Shown here piece by piece: positions 8,077 to 17,292 of a DNA stretch of 64,000 nucleotides. A program made the translations under genes and the position numbers. The stretch spans positions 20,681 to 84,680 of the forward strand of contig JAJTAY010000018.1 in NCBI GenBank assembly GCA_021287165.1, in the 5' to 3' direction. How positions within the stretch are numbered: the stretch's first letter is position 1; each line of letters begins with the position of its first letter. The DNA is from Bacteroidia bacterium (GTDB lineage Bacteria; Bacteroidota; Bacteroidia; Bacteroidales; F082). Under the pieces are notes generated by a model that saw only the letters and a program-made list of their open reading frames with translations, searched no databases and was not told the DNA's origin.

Positions 8077-9966
8077 TTATTTGCCGATTTCGTCAAGTTC
8101 GAGCCAGCGCATGGTTTTTATGTCGAGCTCAGTTTCTATAAAAGTAATTCGCTCCGATATTCGTCTTAGTTCCTCATAAGGAAGATCACTATTATTAATC
8201 ATGGCCATACACTCCGACTTTTCCTTTTCAAGCATTGATATTTCCTGATCGAGTGCTTCAAACTCTTTCTGCTCGCGAAAGGTTCTTTTCTGCGCTTTGG
8301 CAGGCTTTTCAGGCTTTGGACCGGAATCTGGTTTGGGCTGTTCGGTTTTACGTTCTTCCGTATCGCGGGATGCACTCATTTCACGGTATTCGCTGTAGGT
8401 GCCAACAAAGCCGCGTACCCTGCCCTGCCCTTCGAAAACAAACAACTGATCCACCACCTGATCCATGAAATAACGGTCGTGCGTTACCATGATCAGGCAG
8501 CCCTGGTATTGCCGGATAAATTCTTCAAGTGCCTGAAGGGTAACAAGATCAAGATCGTTGGTAGGTTCGTCAAGAATCAGGAAGTTGGGATTACGCATGA
8601 GTACAGTGAGCAGATGCAGGCGACGTTTTTCGCCACCGCTGAGGCTGGCCACCAATTGGTTTTGCTTGCGCGGCGGAAACAGGAAGCGGGTGAGCATTTG
8701 CTGAGCGCTCAGTGTTTGACCGTTGCCAAGGTCTATTACATCGGCGATTTCTTTAACCACGTCGATGATGCGTTTGGTATCATCGAACTGAAGTCCGTTC
8801 TGGGTATAATATCCAAATACCATGGTATCGCCGGCCAAAACACGACCACCATCGGGCGGGATGATACCGGTGAGTAGGTTAAGAAAAGTAGTTTTCCCAA
8901 CGCCATTGGGGCCGACAACGCCAATGCGCTCGCCTTTGGTAAACATATAATCGAAATGATCGAGGATGACCACTTCGCCGAAACGTTTCGACACATTACG
9001 CATTTCGAGGATTTTGCTACCCATGCGTTGCATGGTGATGTCGAGCTTTATCTCCTGCTGGCGTTTTACCGAAGCCACCTTGTCCTTCAATTCGTAGTAA
9101 GCCGCAATGCGGCTTTTCGATTTGGTGGTTCGCGCCTGTGGCATGCGACGCATCCATTCGGTTTCCTGCCTGAGCAGCTGACCGGCTTTCTCGGCTTCAA
9201 TCCTCATTGCCTCCTCGCGCTGGGCACTCTTTTCGAGGTAGTAGGCAAAATTGCCTTTGTGAACATAAAACTTTCCGTCGAAAAGCTCGTAGATGTGATT
9301 GCATACCCGGTCGAGAAAATAGCGGTCGTGGGTTACCATCAAAAAGGTGATATTCACCTGGCTGAGGTATTTTTCCAGCCATTCGATGGTTTCGATGTCA
9401 AGGTGATTGGTAGGTTCGTCGAGCAGCAATAGATCAGGTTTATCAATAATGACCATGGCCAGCGAAAGCCTTTTCAATTGCCCTCCTGATAACGAGCCGA
9501 TTGTGCGGGAGGTTTCAGCCAGACCGAAACGAGTGAGCAATTCGCTGAGCCGTCGTTCGTAGTCCCAGGCTCCCACAGCATCCATCTGCGATGTAAGCTC
9601 GTTCAGCCGTTTATTGTAAGCATCCACATTGGTGCTTGTGGCGCCGGCATTCAGGTGTTCCTCGTAAGTGTGTTTTAGTCTGCTCACTGGGTTTTCAGGC
9701 CCAAAAGCCAGATCTGCAATGGTAATCTCCTGATTGAATGAAGGATATTGCTCCAGATAGCCAACGCGTATGCCTTCTGCAAAAGCTACCTCTCCCCTGT
9801 CGGACTCTTCCTTTCCGGCCAGTATGCGCATGAGGGTGGTTTTGCCTGCCCCGTTCACCGCAATAATGGCAGCTTTATCGCCCCTGCTGAGTCCGAAACT
9901 CAAGCCCGTAAATAAGGGTTCGTCGCCAAAGCCTTTGCTTAGCTGGTGTACCGATAGCAGATTCAT
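8077..9966 (-). CDS. ABC-F family ATPase, Uup-like
   Basis: 629 residues, soluble, with two ABC domains. First domain: Walker A NGAGKTTL, signature LSGGQLKR, Walker B LLLLDEPTNHLD. Second: GPNGVGKTT, LSGGEKRR, ILDEPTNDLD. An inter-domain linker rich in basic residues and a C-terminal coiled coil (about 550-629) are typical of Uup. ABC-F proteins act on ribosomes or, for Uup, on branched DNA intermediates; they do not transport. I chose the ATG at 9966 rather than 9993, because a -7 element lies between the two and the family begins with the LLSVHQLSK segment. Confidence 0.9.
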   Translation of the reverse strand: MNLLSVHQLSKGFGDEPLFTGLSFGLSRGDKAAIIAVNGAGKTTLMRILAGKEESDRGEVAFAEGIRVGYLEQYPSFNQEITIADLAFGPENPVSRLKHTYEEHLNAGATSTNVDAYNKRLNELTSQMDAVGAWDYERRLSELLTRFGLAETSRTIGSLSGGQLKRLSLAMVIIDKPDLLLLDEPTNHLDIETIEWLEKYLSQVNITFLMVTHDRYFLDRVCNHIYELFDGKFYVHKGNFAYYLEKSAQREEAMRIEAEKAGQLLRQETEWMRRMPQARTTKSKSRIAAYYELKDKVASVKRQQEIKLDITMQRMGSKILEMRNVSKRFGEVVILDHFDYMFTKGERIGVVGPNGVGKTTFLNLLTGIIPPDGGRVLAGDTMVFGYYTQNGLQFDDTKRIIDVVKEIADVIDLGNGQTLSAQQMLTRFLFPPRKQNQLVASLSGGEKRRLHLLTVLMRNPNFLILDEPTNDLDLVTLQALEEFIRQYQGCLIMVTHDRYFMDQVVDQLFVFEGQGRVRGFVGTYSEYREMSASRDTEERKTEQPKPDSGPKPEKPAKAQKRTFREQKEFEALDQEISMLEKEKSECMAMINNSDLPYEELRRISERITFIETELDIKTMRWLELDEIGK

Positions 9967-9990
9967 GAGCAGCCTTTTGTCAGCAGGCTG

Positions 9991-9998
9991 CAAACATA
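9991..9998 (-). promoter_or_regulatory. TAnnTTTG -7 element for the ABC-F/DUF2750 pair
   Basis: On the minus strand TATGTTTG, 24 nt before the chosen ATG at 9966. Its position argues against the longer start at 9993. Confidence 0.5.
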
Positions 9999-10120
9999 CG
10001 CAATTCCGCAGATCAGTGCCCGGGCGAATTCAGCTACAACTGCCTTTGCCTCCCGGATAAATTACCCTGATTCCTTCATCATTTTTGAGGGCTTGCGCGA
10101 AATTCACCCTCATTGCATCG

Positions 10121-10128
10121 TAACTTCG
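10121..10128 (+). promoter_or_regulatory. -7-like element TAACTTCG
   Basis: One mismatch to TAnnTTTG, 16 nt before the ATG at 10145. Confidence 0.35.
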
Positions 10129-10144
10129 TGTAAATTTTACCAAA

Positions 10145-11302
10145 ATGAAAAAGGCTTGGTTTTTGTTGCTGCTGGGACTATTGGTTTCCGGGGCGCTCAG
10201 ATCACAAATCAGGAGCGAGATCCTATCGTTCGTCGACAGCACCGAAATGCTTGTTCATCAGGGCAGACGAATGATAATCAACGAATTGAACAACAATAAT
10301 TCCGAGAAGGCAAAAGAGATTTACGAACACCTGAAAAAGGCTACAAAAAACTCAGCCTACGATGCGTTTTATTATGTGGAGGATTTATACATCAATTTGC
10401 TGACGGCTGACTGGCCTGCCACGGAAAAGCTATTTAAAGCACGCGATCATAAAGCGAGACAGCAGTTGTTTCCGAAATCGCCGGAAATGGCTTCCATTTT
10501 GTTTACAATGGTACAGGACCGGAAATCAATGATTCTTGCAAGTAGTCGGGATGCAGGAATGGAGGCCGAAGCCTGGCAATTGCTGGATCTTTTGCTGTAC
10601 TATTCATCTAATGATCGTAATGATCAGGAATACAACAAAAAACTCAGCACTTATCGTAAAACCTACAGGCCGTCGTCATATCCCGAATTCGTCAGGCATT
10701 TCGTACCCGGAAGACTTTACAAAAGCGCCTTCAACGTATCCTTAGGTTCAGGCGTGGTCATTCCTATGGGCGACTTTTCCAATTACTTCTCTTCAAATGC
10801 CACATTTAACATGGGAATGGATGTAAATGTGGACAGAATTTTCAGCTCTTTATACCTTCAGGTTTCGGGGTTGCCATCCAAACTACCTCTGATTGCGATA
10901 ACGCCTTACGACACCCTCTTTTTTGAAAAGGGCGACAGATTTACTTACTTAGACGCTGGTCTTAAAGGAGGATATTTTTTAGTCCGCAACAAGCGATTTC
11001 ATCTTGCCCCTTATCTCTCAGTTTCGGGTAGCTCCCTGCAAAGCAATGTGTATGACGACCCTCGCGACAACAAACGCGAAGCCTATATCTTCAATACTTT
11101 TACCTACGGTGCCGGGTTGCATTCCGAAGTCAAACTACACGAATACAGCAGTAGCAATATTTACGGCGTACCCACCATGGGCTACCTAAGCCTGAAATTT
11201 GAAGCGGGATACAACAAAATGAACCGCATAAAAACCTTGGCCACCGATGGAGCTGCACCATATTTTATTCTGGCCTTTGTGATGGGTTTTGGGCAGTTCT
11301 GA
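10145..11302 (+). CDS. Envelope protein: helical domain plus barrel-like C-terminus
   Basis: 385 residues with a signal peptide (about 1-20). Residues about 20-190 are helical and charged, reminiscent of TPR-like packing. From about 198 the sequence alternates hydrophobic and polar residues with many Gly, Tyr and Phe and ends in FVMGFGQF, as in an outer-membrane beta-barrel whose last residue is Phe. I do not recognise the family. A periplasmic helical domain joined to a small barrel is the most natural reading. It stands alone, flanked by a 343-nt gap. Confidence 0.7.
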   Translation: MKKAWFLLLLGLLVSGALRSQIRSEILSFVDSTEMLVHQGRRMIINELNNNNSEKAKEIYEHLKKATKNSAYDAFYYVEDLYINLLTADWPATEKLFKARDHKARQQLFPKSPEMASILFTMVQDRKSMILASSRDAGMEAEAWQLLDLLLYYSSNDRNDQEYNKKLSTYRKTYRPSSYPEFVRHFVPGRLYKSAFNVSLGSGVVIPMGDFSNYFSSNATFNMGMDVNVDRIFSSLYLQVSGLPSKLPLIAITPYDTLFFEKGDRFTYLDAGLKGGYFLVRNKRFHLAPYLSVSGSSLQSNVYDDPRDNKREAYIFNTFTYGAGLHSEVKLHEYSSSNIYGVPTMGYLSLKFEAGYNKMNRIKTLATDGAAPYFILAFVMGFGQF

Positions 11303-11377
11303 GGCTATTTATGCTTTCGGACTTATTTACCCCGATATGGCTACTCCTGAAGCCAGAAAAGACTATTCTACCACACT

Positions 11378-11396
11378 GTGAAACACTGTGTTTCAC
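11378..11396. repeat. Palindrome GTGAAACAC-T-GTGTTTCAC with adjacent half-site
   Basis: Perfect 9-bp arms around one base, followed 2 nt later by another GTGAAAC (11399-11405). The shape suits a dimeric regulator's operator, but it lies about 200 nt before the promoter of the next gene and could also be a short transcript hairpin. Confidence 0.5.
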
Positions 11397-11579
11397 CAGT
11401 GAAACCCTGTGATTCAAAATATTAAAGCTTCATATTAGTGTAATACATCCTCCACAGGGCTGCCGAAGGATTGGTGAAACTTTCTTTTTCCTCGATGACC
11501 ATGTTCGATTGCCCGTAACACATTCGCCTTACCGGAATGCACTCTCACCCTTCCTAAAAGCGCCTTCACCGGCATTTAG

Positions 11580-11611
11580 TTGAAGTGGCCGTCGGCGCGC
11601 TCATACATTTG
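11580..11611 (+). promoter_or_regulatory. Bacteroidota-type promoter
   Basis: TTG at 11580-11582, 21-nt spacer, TACATTTG at 11604-11611; the ATG follows at 11646. Both parts and the spacing fit the consensus. Confidence 0.6.
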
Positions 11612-11645
11612 CTGCGAAATCATTCATTATTAAAACTTTAACGCA

Positions 11646-12233
11646 ATGAAAACAAAATCTATTTTCGCATTTACCATCGCAATGATGCTTTGCGGCGCCA
11701 TCGCAGCGCAGGAGACCAACAAACGCTTCGGCATCGAACTGAACACAGGTGTATCGGTATCGACCAGCAAGCCTGGCAATACCACCCTCAATCCGGGTTT
11801 TGGCTTCGAAGGATTGCTCAGCTACGATATCATTCCGCAATTCGGCCTCTATGGCGGTTGGGGCTACAATCGTTTCGGCGCAGACGAATCGTTTGCAGGC
11901 AATGAAATGTCGTTCGAAGAAACAGGCTACGTTCTCGGGCTGCAGTTCAAACAACCGCTGGGGCAATCACCCTGGTCGGTATATGTAAGGGGAGCCGGAC
12001 TTTACAACCATATTGAAATTGAAAACAAGGACGGCGACATCATCGGCGACACCAAACACGGTTTCGGATTTCAGGCTGCAACCGGTGTGAACTATGCCTT
12101 GGGTAAAAACTGGAGTATTGCTCCCGGCCTCAAATTTAACTACCTCGACAGGGATGTTGAAATTGAAGGCACCACCACCAATCTGAAGCATAATTATCTT
12201 TCGCTCCGCGTCGGAATCATCAAGAAATTCTGA
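11646..12233 (+). CDS. Outer-membrane beta-barrel protein (OmpA/OmpW-like porin fold)
   Basis: 195 residues: signal peptide (about 1-22, cut after IAAQE), then alternating strands rich in Gly, Tyr and Phe (GFGFEGLLSY, GLYGGWGYN, YVLGLQFK), ending RVGIIKKF with a terminal Phe. This fits an eight-stranded barrel of the outer-membrane beta-barrel family common in Bacteroidota. It has its own promoter and a terminator at 12244-12278, so it is a single-gene unit. Function unknown: such small barrels serve structural, adhesin-like or protective roles. Confidence 0.8.
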   Translation: MKTKSIFAFTIAMMLCGAIAAQETNKRFGIELNTGVSVSTSKPGNTTLNPGFGFEGLLSYDIIPQFGLYGGWGYNRFGADESFAGNEMSFEETGYVLGLQFKQPLGQSPWSVYVRGAGLYNHIEIENKDGDIIGDTKHGFGFQAATGVNYALGKNWSIAPGLKFNYLDRDVEIEGTTTNLKHNYLSLRVGIIKKF

Positions 12234-12243
12234 GTTGCTTTCA

Positions 12244-12278
12244 AACGGGTGGCAGACCATGCCTGTCACCCGTTCTTT
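12244..12278 (+). terminator. Rho-independent terminator
   Basis: 12-bp stem with one mismatch (12244-12255 with 12263-12274), 7-nt loop, then CTTTATTCTT. Confidence 0.7.
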
Positions 12279-12318
12279 ATTCTTGACGTAACAGCCATAA
12301 ATTCAAACACATAAAATC

Positions 12319-12684
12319 ATGGTTACCTTGTATAAAACCGCGTTTGTCCTGCTGATGTTGGCTACAGCCTGTCATAAAGAGCCAATGATCCGCTACGGTT
12401 TCGATACCGATTTCGATAGAAATGATCAGGGACTGGTGCTATTGCATGTGGCCGGAAATAATAAAATGCTTTCGCTCAACGGAAGCATCAGTCTCAAAGA
12501 AGGTAGTCTGATCGTAGAATTAATTGACCCTTCGGGCGACAGATCCTTCAGCCGAAAGTTTGAAACAGCAGGAAGTTATGAGGTGCTCGAACGCACAATT
12601 GCTTACTCGGGCTATTGGAAATTGAGATATCAGTGTGCCGAAGGGATGGGAAGAATTTCACTACACCTTAATATCATTCAGTAA
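12319..12684 (+). CDS. Small lipoprotein of unknown function
   Basis: 121 residues with a lipoprotein signal peptide (lipobox LATAC, Cys at about 17). The mature part of roughly 100 residues looks all-beta (GSISLKEGSLIVEL, YSGYWKLRYQC) and resembles a small beta-sandwich. I do not recognise a family. It precedes the membrane protein gene at 12696 by 11 nt, so the two are probably co-transcribed. Confidence 0.65.
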   Translation: MVTLYKTAFVLLMLATACHKEPMIRYGFDTDFDRNDQGLVLLHVAGNNKMLSLNGSISLKEGSLIVELIDPSGDRSFSRKFETAGSYEVLERTIAYSGYWKLRYQCAEGMGRISLHLNIIQ

Positions 12685-12695
12685 ATCAGTTATCT

Positions 12696-13127
12696 ATGAA
12701 AACCGAAAGAACAAAAACCCTTGCAGCAGTTTTTGCTCTTGGCGGCGTTTGGGATACCATAGCAGGTTTGATCTACATTTTTGCAATTGGAACTGGCCGT
12801 GCCATCGATAATCCTGAAATGCATCCATTTTATGCCGTTTTTCTTGGTTCTTTCTTCCTCAGTTTTGCCTGGATGCAGATACTTTCGTCGTTAAACATTC
12901 GTCGTTATGCTTTCAGCATCGGTTGCTTAGTTTTTGGTCGGCTGTTTTATGTGATTACCCTGTTTTGTTTTATGTGGATCGATAAGGATTTTCCCAACAC
13001 ATTCTGGTTTACGGGAATTATCGATCTTGGCCTTGCGGTCATCACGCCGGCAATCGGAATTTGGGCCGGTTTGCGCCCTCAGGAAATGTTTTTGCCAAAA
13101 ATAGAACCTGACCAAATGGTTCATTAA
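12696..13127 (+). CDS. Four-helix integral membrane protein, unknown function
   Basis: 143 residues with four hydrophobic segments (about 9-29, 45-65, 72-93 and 102-124) and short polar loops. The pattern resembles small four-helix inner-membrane families of unknown function. The flanking genes (a lipoprotein 11 nt upstream, a GNAT 31 nt downstream) do not suggest a role. Confidence 0.65.
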   Translation: MKTERTKTLAAVFALGGVWDTIAGLIYIFAIGTGRAIDNPEMHPFYAVFLGSFFLSFAWMQILSSLNIRRYAFSIGCLVFGRLFYVITLFCFMWIDKDFPNTFWFTGIIDLGLAVITPAIGIWAGLRPQEMFLPKIEPDQMVH

Positions 13128-13158
13128 TTTCACATTCCACAAAACAAGCCTAAATACA

Positions 13159-13989
13159 ATGAACCTTATACAGCGCAAACACCACCATAAGATAATCGGT
13201 CTGCTTGAGCAGGTCCCCTTTAATAACCTCTTTGCCCTCGCAGTATTGAAGGGCTATGTGGATGGATGGGTTTATGTTGATAATGAGCATGCCCCGAATG
13301 CGGCTTATATTCAACATCCCTATGGCATGTCGTTACTGGCCGGATATACTGATAATCAAAACTTTCATAAATGGTTGGAACAAAAAATGATGAACCGTGA
13401 TGCACTTCGGGTAAAGACCGAATGGTTGCAGGTGTTCCCTGAAAAGTGGAATCAGGTAATTTCTGATTTACCAGGCATAAAAATGATTCCTTCATCTGAG
13501 GCCGAGAAAACAAATCTGACCACATTTGTTGAGCTTCAGACGAGGGTGAATTTCCGGTTCAGCAGAAAAAAGTACGATAATATCGATCGTCCTCTTTTAC
13601 CTCCCGGGTTCAACATCGAAGCTGTTAATGCGGCAACATTCGACAGTTTTGAAGGCATTGTGGTGCCTAAGGGATTCTGGAACAACAGTGAAGAGTTTCT
13701 TAAAGGCGGTGCAGGGTTTTGCGTGATGGAGGGAGATCGTGCTGTTGCCACGGCATTTTCCGCTTTTCTGCTCGACGGATTTCTCGAACTGGGCATCGAA
13801 ACCAGGGCATCGCACCGCGGCCGTGGCATGGCATGGCACTGCTGTGCCAGCCTTATCGATTACAGCCTGCGCAACGGGCTTGAACCTGTCTGGGCCTGCA
13901 GGCTCGAAAATACCGCCTCAATGCATCTTGCACAAAAGCTTGGGTTCGAACCTACGTTCAGGTTGCCTTATTATAAGCTTGTAGTTTAG
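13159..13989 (+). CDS. GNAT-family N-acetyltransferase (GNAT_acetyltran type)
   Basis: 276 residues. The N-terminal half (about 1-140) is a degenerate GNAT-like domain; the C-terminal half has the acetyl-CoA motif A (SHRGRGMAWHCC, matching R/QxxGxG/A at about 216) and the usual ENTASMHLAQKLGF helix with a late Phe-rich strand. The arrangement fits the GNAT_acetyltran group, whose substrates are mostly unknown. Cytoplasmic. It may be part of a short run with the genes at 12696 and 14018, but those gaps (31 and 28 nt) carry no clear promoter. Confidence 0.75.
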   Translation: MNLIQRKHHHKIIGLLEQVPFNNLFALAVLKGYVDGWVYVDNEHAPNAAYIQHPYGMSLLAGYTDNQNFHKWLEQKMMNRDALRVKTEWLQVFPEKWNQVISDLPGIKMIPSSEAEKTNLTTFVELQTRVNFRFSRKKYDNIDRPLLPPGFNIEAVNAATFDSFEGIVVPKGFWNNSEEFLKGGAGFCVMEGDRAVATAFSAFLLDGFLELGIETRASHRGRGMAWHCCASLIDYSLRNGLEPVWACRLENTASMHLAQKLGFEPTFRLPYYKLVV

Positions 13990-14017
13990 ACGGTAAAAGA
14001 CTAAGAACCTGACATTT

Positions 14018-15133
14018 ATGAAATCGAAAACAGGACCAATTATGACTGTTTCATTGTTAATTGTAATTCTCTTGTCCGGATTTTTCACCTATCTATTAAT
14101 CATAAGTCCCGGCAAACCTGAGAAATTCAAAGATGTTGAAGGGAATACCTTACCAAACAGCCTGTCGGAAAAGACATTTATTCAGATTGGCGGTGTAAGG
14201 CAGGGTATGTTTATCCGGTCGGCGGACACCAGCAATCCTGTCTTGCTTTTCCTTCATGGAGGTCCGGGCTTTCCCAATTATTTCCTTTTCGATAAATATA
14301 GGCCTGGGCTCGAGGATTTCTTTACCGTATGCTATTGGGAACAGCGCGGCGGAGGCCTGTCGTACAGTAAAAGCGTAAGTCCCGAAAGCATGAACCTCAG
14401 TCAACTGGAATCGGATGCCATAGAGGTCACGAATTATCTGCGCAAGCGATTCGGTAAGGATAAAATTTTTCTTATGGCATGGTCAGGAGGCACAAGCTTT
14501 GCTATACCTGCGATTAAAACCGCTCCCGAATTATTTCATGCCTACATCGCCATGGGACAGCTTACCAACCAGCCGGCATCCGAACGAATTGCCTTCGAAT
14601 ATATTACCAAGCAGCTCGAGGCGTCGGGCGACCGAAAAGGACTTAAGCAACTTGAGAAATTCAATAATCTGAGCGATCAGAAAAGCCTGATCGAATTCTA
14701 CAATTCTGGAATCAGGGACCATCTGATGCACAAGCTTGGTATAGGTACAATGCGCCAAATGCGTTCCGTCATCAAAGGAATTTTCCTGCCAGTGTGGGCA
14801 TGCAGAGCCTATACCCTGATGGAAAAATATAAGCTCTGGAAGGCTAAAATCGTTTTTCTGCCTGGTACTACACTAAAAACCCAAACGCTGGAAATAAACT
14901 TTGCTAAGGCTTATCCCGAGCTTCAAATCCCGGTATTTTTTGTGTGTGGCAAATACGACCTCACCGTCAACGCGGATCTGACCAAAAATTATTATCAGCA
15001 ACTGAAGGCCCCTTTCAAAAGGTTCTACCTATTCGAACACTCAGCCCACGCACCGCTTTTCGAGGAGCGGGATAAATTTCGCCAAATAATCAAAAACGAT
15101 ATTTTGCCTTTTGCAACCGCAGCAACCATTTGA
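14018..15133 (+). CDS. Membrane-anchored alpha/beta hydrolase
   Basis: 371 residues: an N-terminal hydrophobic anchor or signal (about 9-29), then an alpha/beta-hydrolase fold. The HGGPG oxyanion motif and a WEQRGGG segment are as in prolyl-aminopeptidase-like members. The nucleophile elbow is AWSGGTS with Ser; the acid is probably in KYDLTVN and the His in HSAHAP. The HGGPG type points to peptide or small-ester substrates, but the family is too broad to choose. A two-component pair follows 35 nt downstream. Confidence 0.8.
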   Translation: MKSKTGPIMTVSLLIVILLSGFFTYLLIISPGKPEKFKDVEGNTLPNSLSEKTFIQIGGVRQGMFIRSADTSNPVLLFLHGGPGFPNYFLFDKYRPGLEDFFTVCYWEQRGGGLSYSKSVSPESMNLSQLESDAIEVTNYLRKRFGKDKIFLMAWSGGTSFAIPAIKTAPELFHAYIAMGQLTNQPASERIAFEYITKQLEASGDRKGLKQLEKFNNLSDQKSLIEFYNSGIRDHLMHKLGIGTMRQMRSVIKGIFLPVWACRAYTLMEKYKLWKAKIVFLPGTTLKTQTLEINFAKAYPELQIPVFFVCGKYDLTVNADLTKNYYQQLKAPFKRFYLFEHSAHAPLFEERDKFRQIIKNDILPFATAATI

Positions 15134-15168
15134 TTGCTAAGTTTGTGATTCACACCTCCGAAAACAAG

Positions 15169-17292
15169 ATGTTACCAAAGCCCCAAATAACGCCCGGAAA
15201 AATCATTGCCTCACTGATCTTTCTGTCACTGGGAATGCAACTCATCGTAACTTCTCAGATTTACTTTGGTAATCCAGCCCTTTTTGCGAACCCGCTTCTC
15301 ATTAGCGTGCGATTGCTTCGGGGCATTTTGTTCAGCTTCATGGCCGGTGCTATACTGGTTTATCCCAACATAAGGATCATCAGGTGGCTCAACAGCCGCT
15401 TCCCATGGAAGAACAAACCGCTCAAACGTTTTGCGGCACAATTCCCGGTCGCCCTGGTCGGCGGCTTCGTTATTACTCCGATGATCGTAATGCCGGCCAT
15501 CTGGTTTTTCGGGCTCGACAGCGACGCCATAACCCTGCAAAACAACCTCTATTACCTGATTATCCTGAACATCTTTCTGATGCTTGTTCTGGAAGCGCTT
15601 ATCTACTCCGAAGACAGTGCAAAGGCGGAGCTCGCTGCCGAAAGACTACAGGAGGAATTGGTGAAAGAAGCAGAGAACAGGGCAATCATGGAAGCCAATG
15701 TTAAAATTGAACGGGAAAAAGCAGCATATGCACACTTGCTGATGGAGCAGGAAAAGCAATTGAACCATCAGTTGCAGGAAGAAATCAGAAAGCGTGAGCT
15801 CCTGACAAACCAGCTCAACGAAAGCCGCGAGCAGCTCAACAGTATCATGAGCAACCTCTCAGGAGCAGCATACCGCTGTCGTTTCGATGAAGATTACAGT
15901 ATGCTTTACGTAAGCGACAAAATAAATGATATCTGCGGCTATCGCGCATCTGATTTTTTTGAAAACAAAACGGTTAGCTTTAACTCTATCATTCATCCCG
16001 ACGACAGGGAGTACTGCCGAGACGCCATTTCGCAGGCTTTACAATCCGGTCAACAATTCGACCTTGAATATCGTCTGATTCATTATAACGGTTCGGTCGT
16101 TTGGGTTCACGAGAACGGAAAAGGCATCCACTCCAGCGATGGAAATCTCATTTTCCTCGATGGCATCATCACGGATATCAGCCGGAGAAAAGAGGCAGAA
16201 CAGGCAGCACGCGAAAGCGAACAGAACTTTAAAGAGTTGATGGATTTTTTACCCCAACCCGTTTTTGAGCTCGATATGAGCGGCAATGTAGTTTTTGGCA
16301 ACAAAGCAGGATATGCCTTTTTTGGTCAGCCTTCAGGCCCGGGTAAACTGCTTTCGGCACTCGATTGCTTCGTCAAGGATGACATTCCCCGCATTGTAGA
16401 AAGCCTGCGACGCTCGAACGAAGGACTGCTCACCGAGCCTTCGGAATACACCGCCATCAAACACGACGGTTCGCTATGCCCCGTTCTCGTTTTTGGCACA
16501 CCCATAATAAAAAACGGAAAAATTGTCGGCCGACGAGGCATCATAGTCGACATCTCTGAACGCAAACGTCAGGAATTGAACCTTCTGCGCGCCAAGGAAG
16601 AACTCGAACGCATCAATAACACCCTCGAACAAAGCGTGGCCGAACGCACCCGCGAGCTTACCGAAGCCAACACCCAACTGCTCCGGCTTCAGAAAGAAAA
16701 CCTGCAATCGCAGTTCGAAGTGCTCAAACAACAGGTGAACCCACATTTCCTGTTCAACAGCCTCAATGTGCTCACTTCGCTTATCAAGGTAGATCCCGAT
16801 CTGGCCGAATCTTTCACCGAGCGACTGTCGAAAGTTTACCGCTATGTACTTGAAAACAAGGAGAAAGACCTCGTAAACCTGAGCACAGAAATGGAGTTCC
16901 TGCAGGCCTACCTCTTCCTCCTCGGGATCAGGTTCATGAATAAAATCGTCATCGATATCAAGGTTGAGCAATCATGGCACGATCATTTGATTTTGCCACT
17001 GGCCATTCAGCTGATAATTGAGAATGCCATCAAACACAATACCTTCTCAAGATCGCAGCCTTTGCGCATCAGAATCTTTGTTGATAAAGACCAGCGCCTG
17101 AACATCGTCAACAACCTTAACCTGCGCGAAACCAGGCCCATATCTACCGGAGTGGGCTTAGATAATATCAGCCGCAGGTATGCGCTCATTTCCGACGACA
17201 AACCTGTATTCGAAAAAACCGAAGGGCATTTTGTGGCCCGCCTCCCGCTGCTAAAACCCGATAAAGTATCATTTGAAAAACCCATGCCATGA
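15169..17292 (+). CDS. Membrane sensor histidine kinase, LytS-like (His_kinase type)
   Basis: 707 residues from the ATG at 15169; the TTG at 15130 would put a charged extension before the first membrane segment. Four hydrophobic segments (about 10-145), a coiled coil, two PAS domains (about 215-345 and 350-460), a second coiled coil, then a His_kinase domain with QVNPHFLFNSL (phospho-His) and a HATPase with IENAIKHN and GVGLDNI. Such kinases phosphorylate LytTR-type regulators; the cognate gene overlaps by 4 nt (ATGA). The PAS domains suggest a cytoplasmic ligand or redox signal, which cannot be identified. Confidence 0.9.
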   Translation: MLPKPQITPGKIIASLIFLSLGMQLIVTSQIYFGNPALFANPLLISVRLLRGILFSFMAGAILVYPNIRIIRWLNSRFPWKNKPLKRFAAQFPVALVGGFVITPMIVMPAIWFFGLDSDAITLQNNLYYLIILNIFLMLVLEALIYSEDSAKAELAAERLQEELVKEAENRAIMEANVKIEREKAAYAHLLMEQEKQLNHQLQEEIRKRELLTNQLNESREQLNSIMSNLSGAAYRCRFDEDYSMLYVSDKINDICGYRASDFFENKTVSFNSIIHPDDREYCRDAISQALQSGQQFDLEYRLIHYNGSVVWVHENGKGIHSSDGNLIFLDGIITDISRRKEAEQAARESEQNFKELMDFLPQPVFELDMSGNVVFGNKAGYAFFGQPSGPGKLLSALDCFVKDDIPRIVESLRRSNEGLLTEPSEYTAIKHDGSLCPVLVFGTPIIKNGKIVGRRGIIVDISERKRQELNLLRAKEELERINNTLEQSVAERTRELTEANTQLLRLQKENLQSQFEVLKQQVNPHFLFNSLNVLTSLIKVDPDLAESFTERLSKVYRYVLENKEKDLVNLSTEMEFLQAYLFLLGIRFMNKIVIDIKVEQSWHDHLILPLAIQLIIENAIKHNTFSRSQPLRIRIFVDKDQRLNIVNNLNLRETRPISTGVGLDNISRRYALISDDKPVFEKTEGHFVARLPLLKPDKVSFEKPMP

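Larger units (their letters stand above)
11303..11645 (+). other. Gene-free stretch with an inverted repeat and a promoter
   Basis: No convincing ORF. It holds a perfect 9-bp inverted repeat with a third half-site (11378-11407) and a good promoter at 11580-11611. Confidence 0.6.

Noticed and set aside
15130..15168. Extended start of the LytS-like kinase
   Set aside because: A TTG start adds residues without a membrane or family match; the ATG at 15169 fits the first membrane segment.
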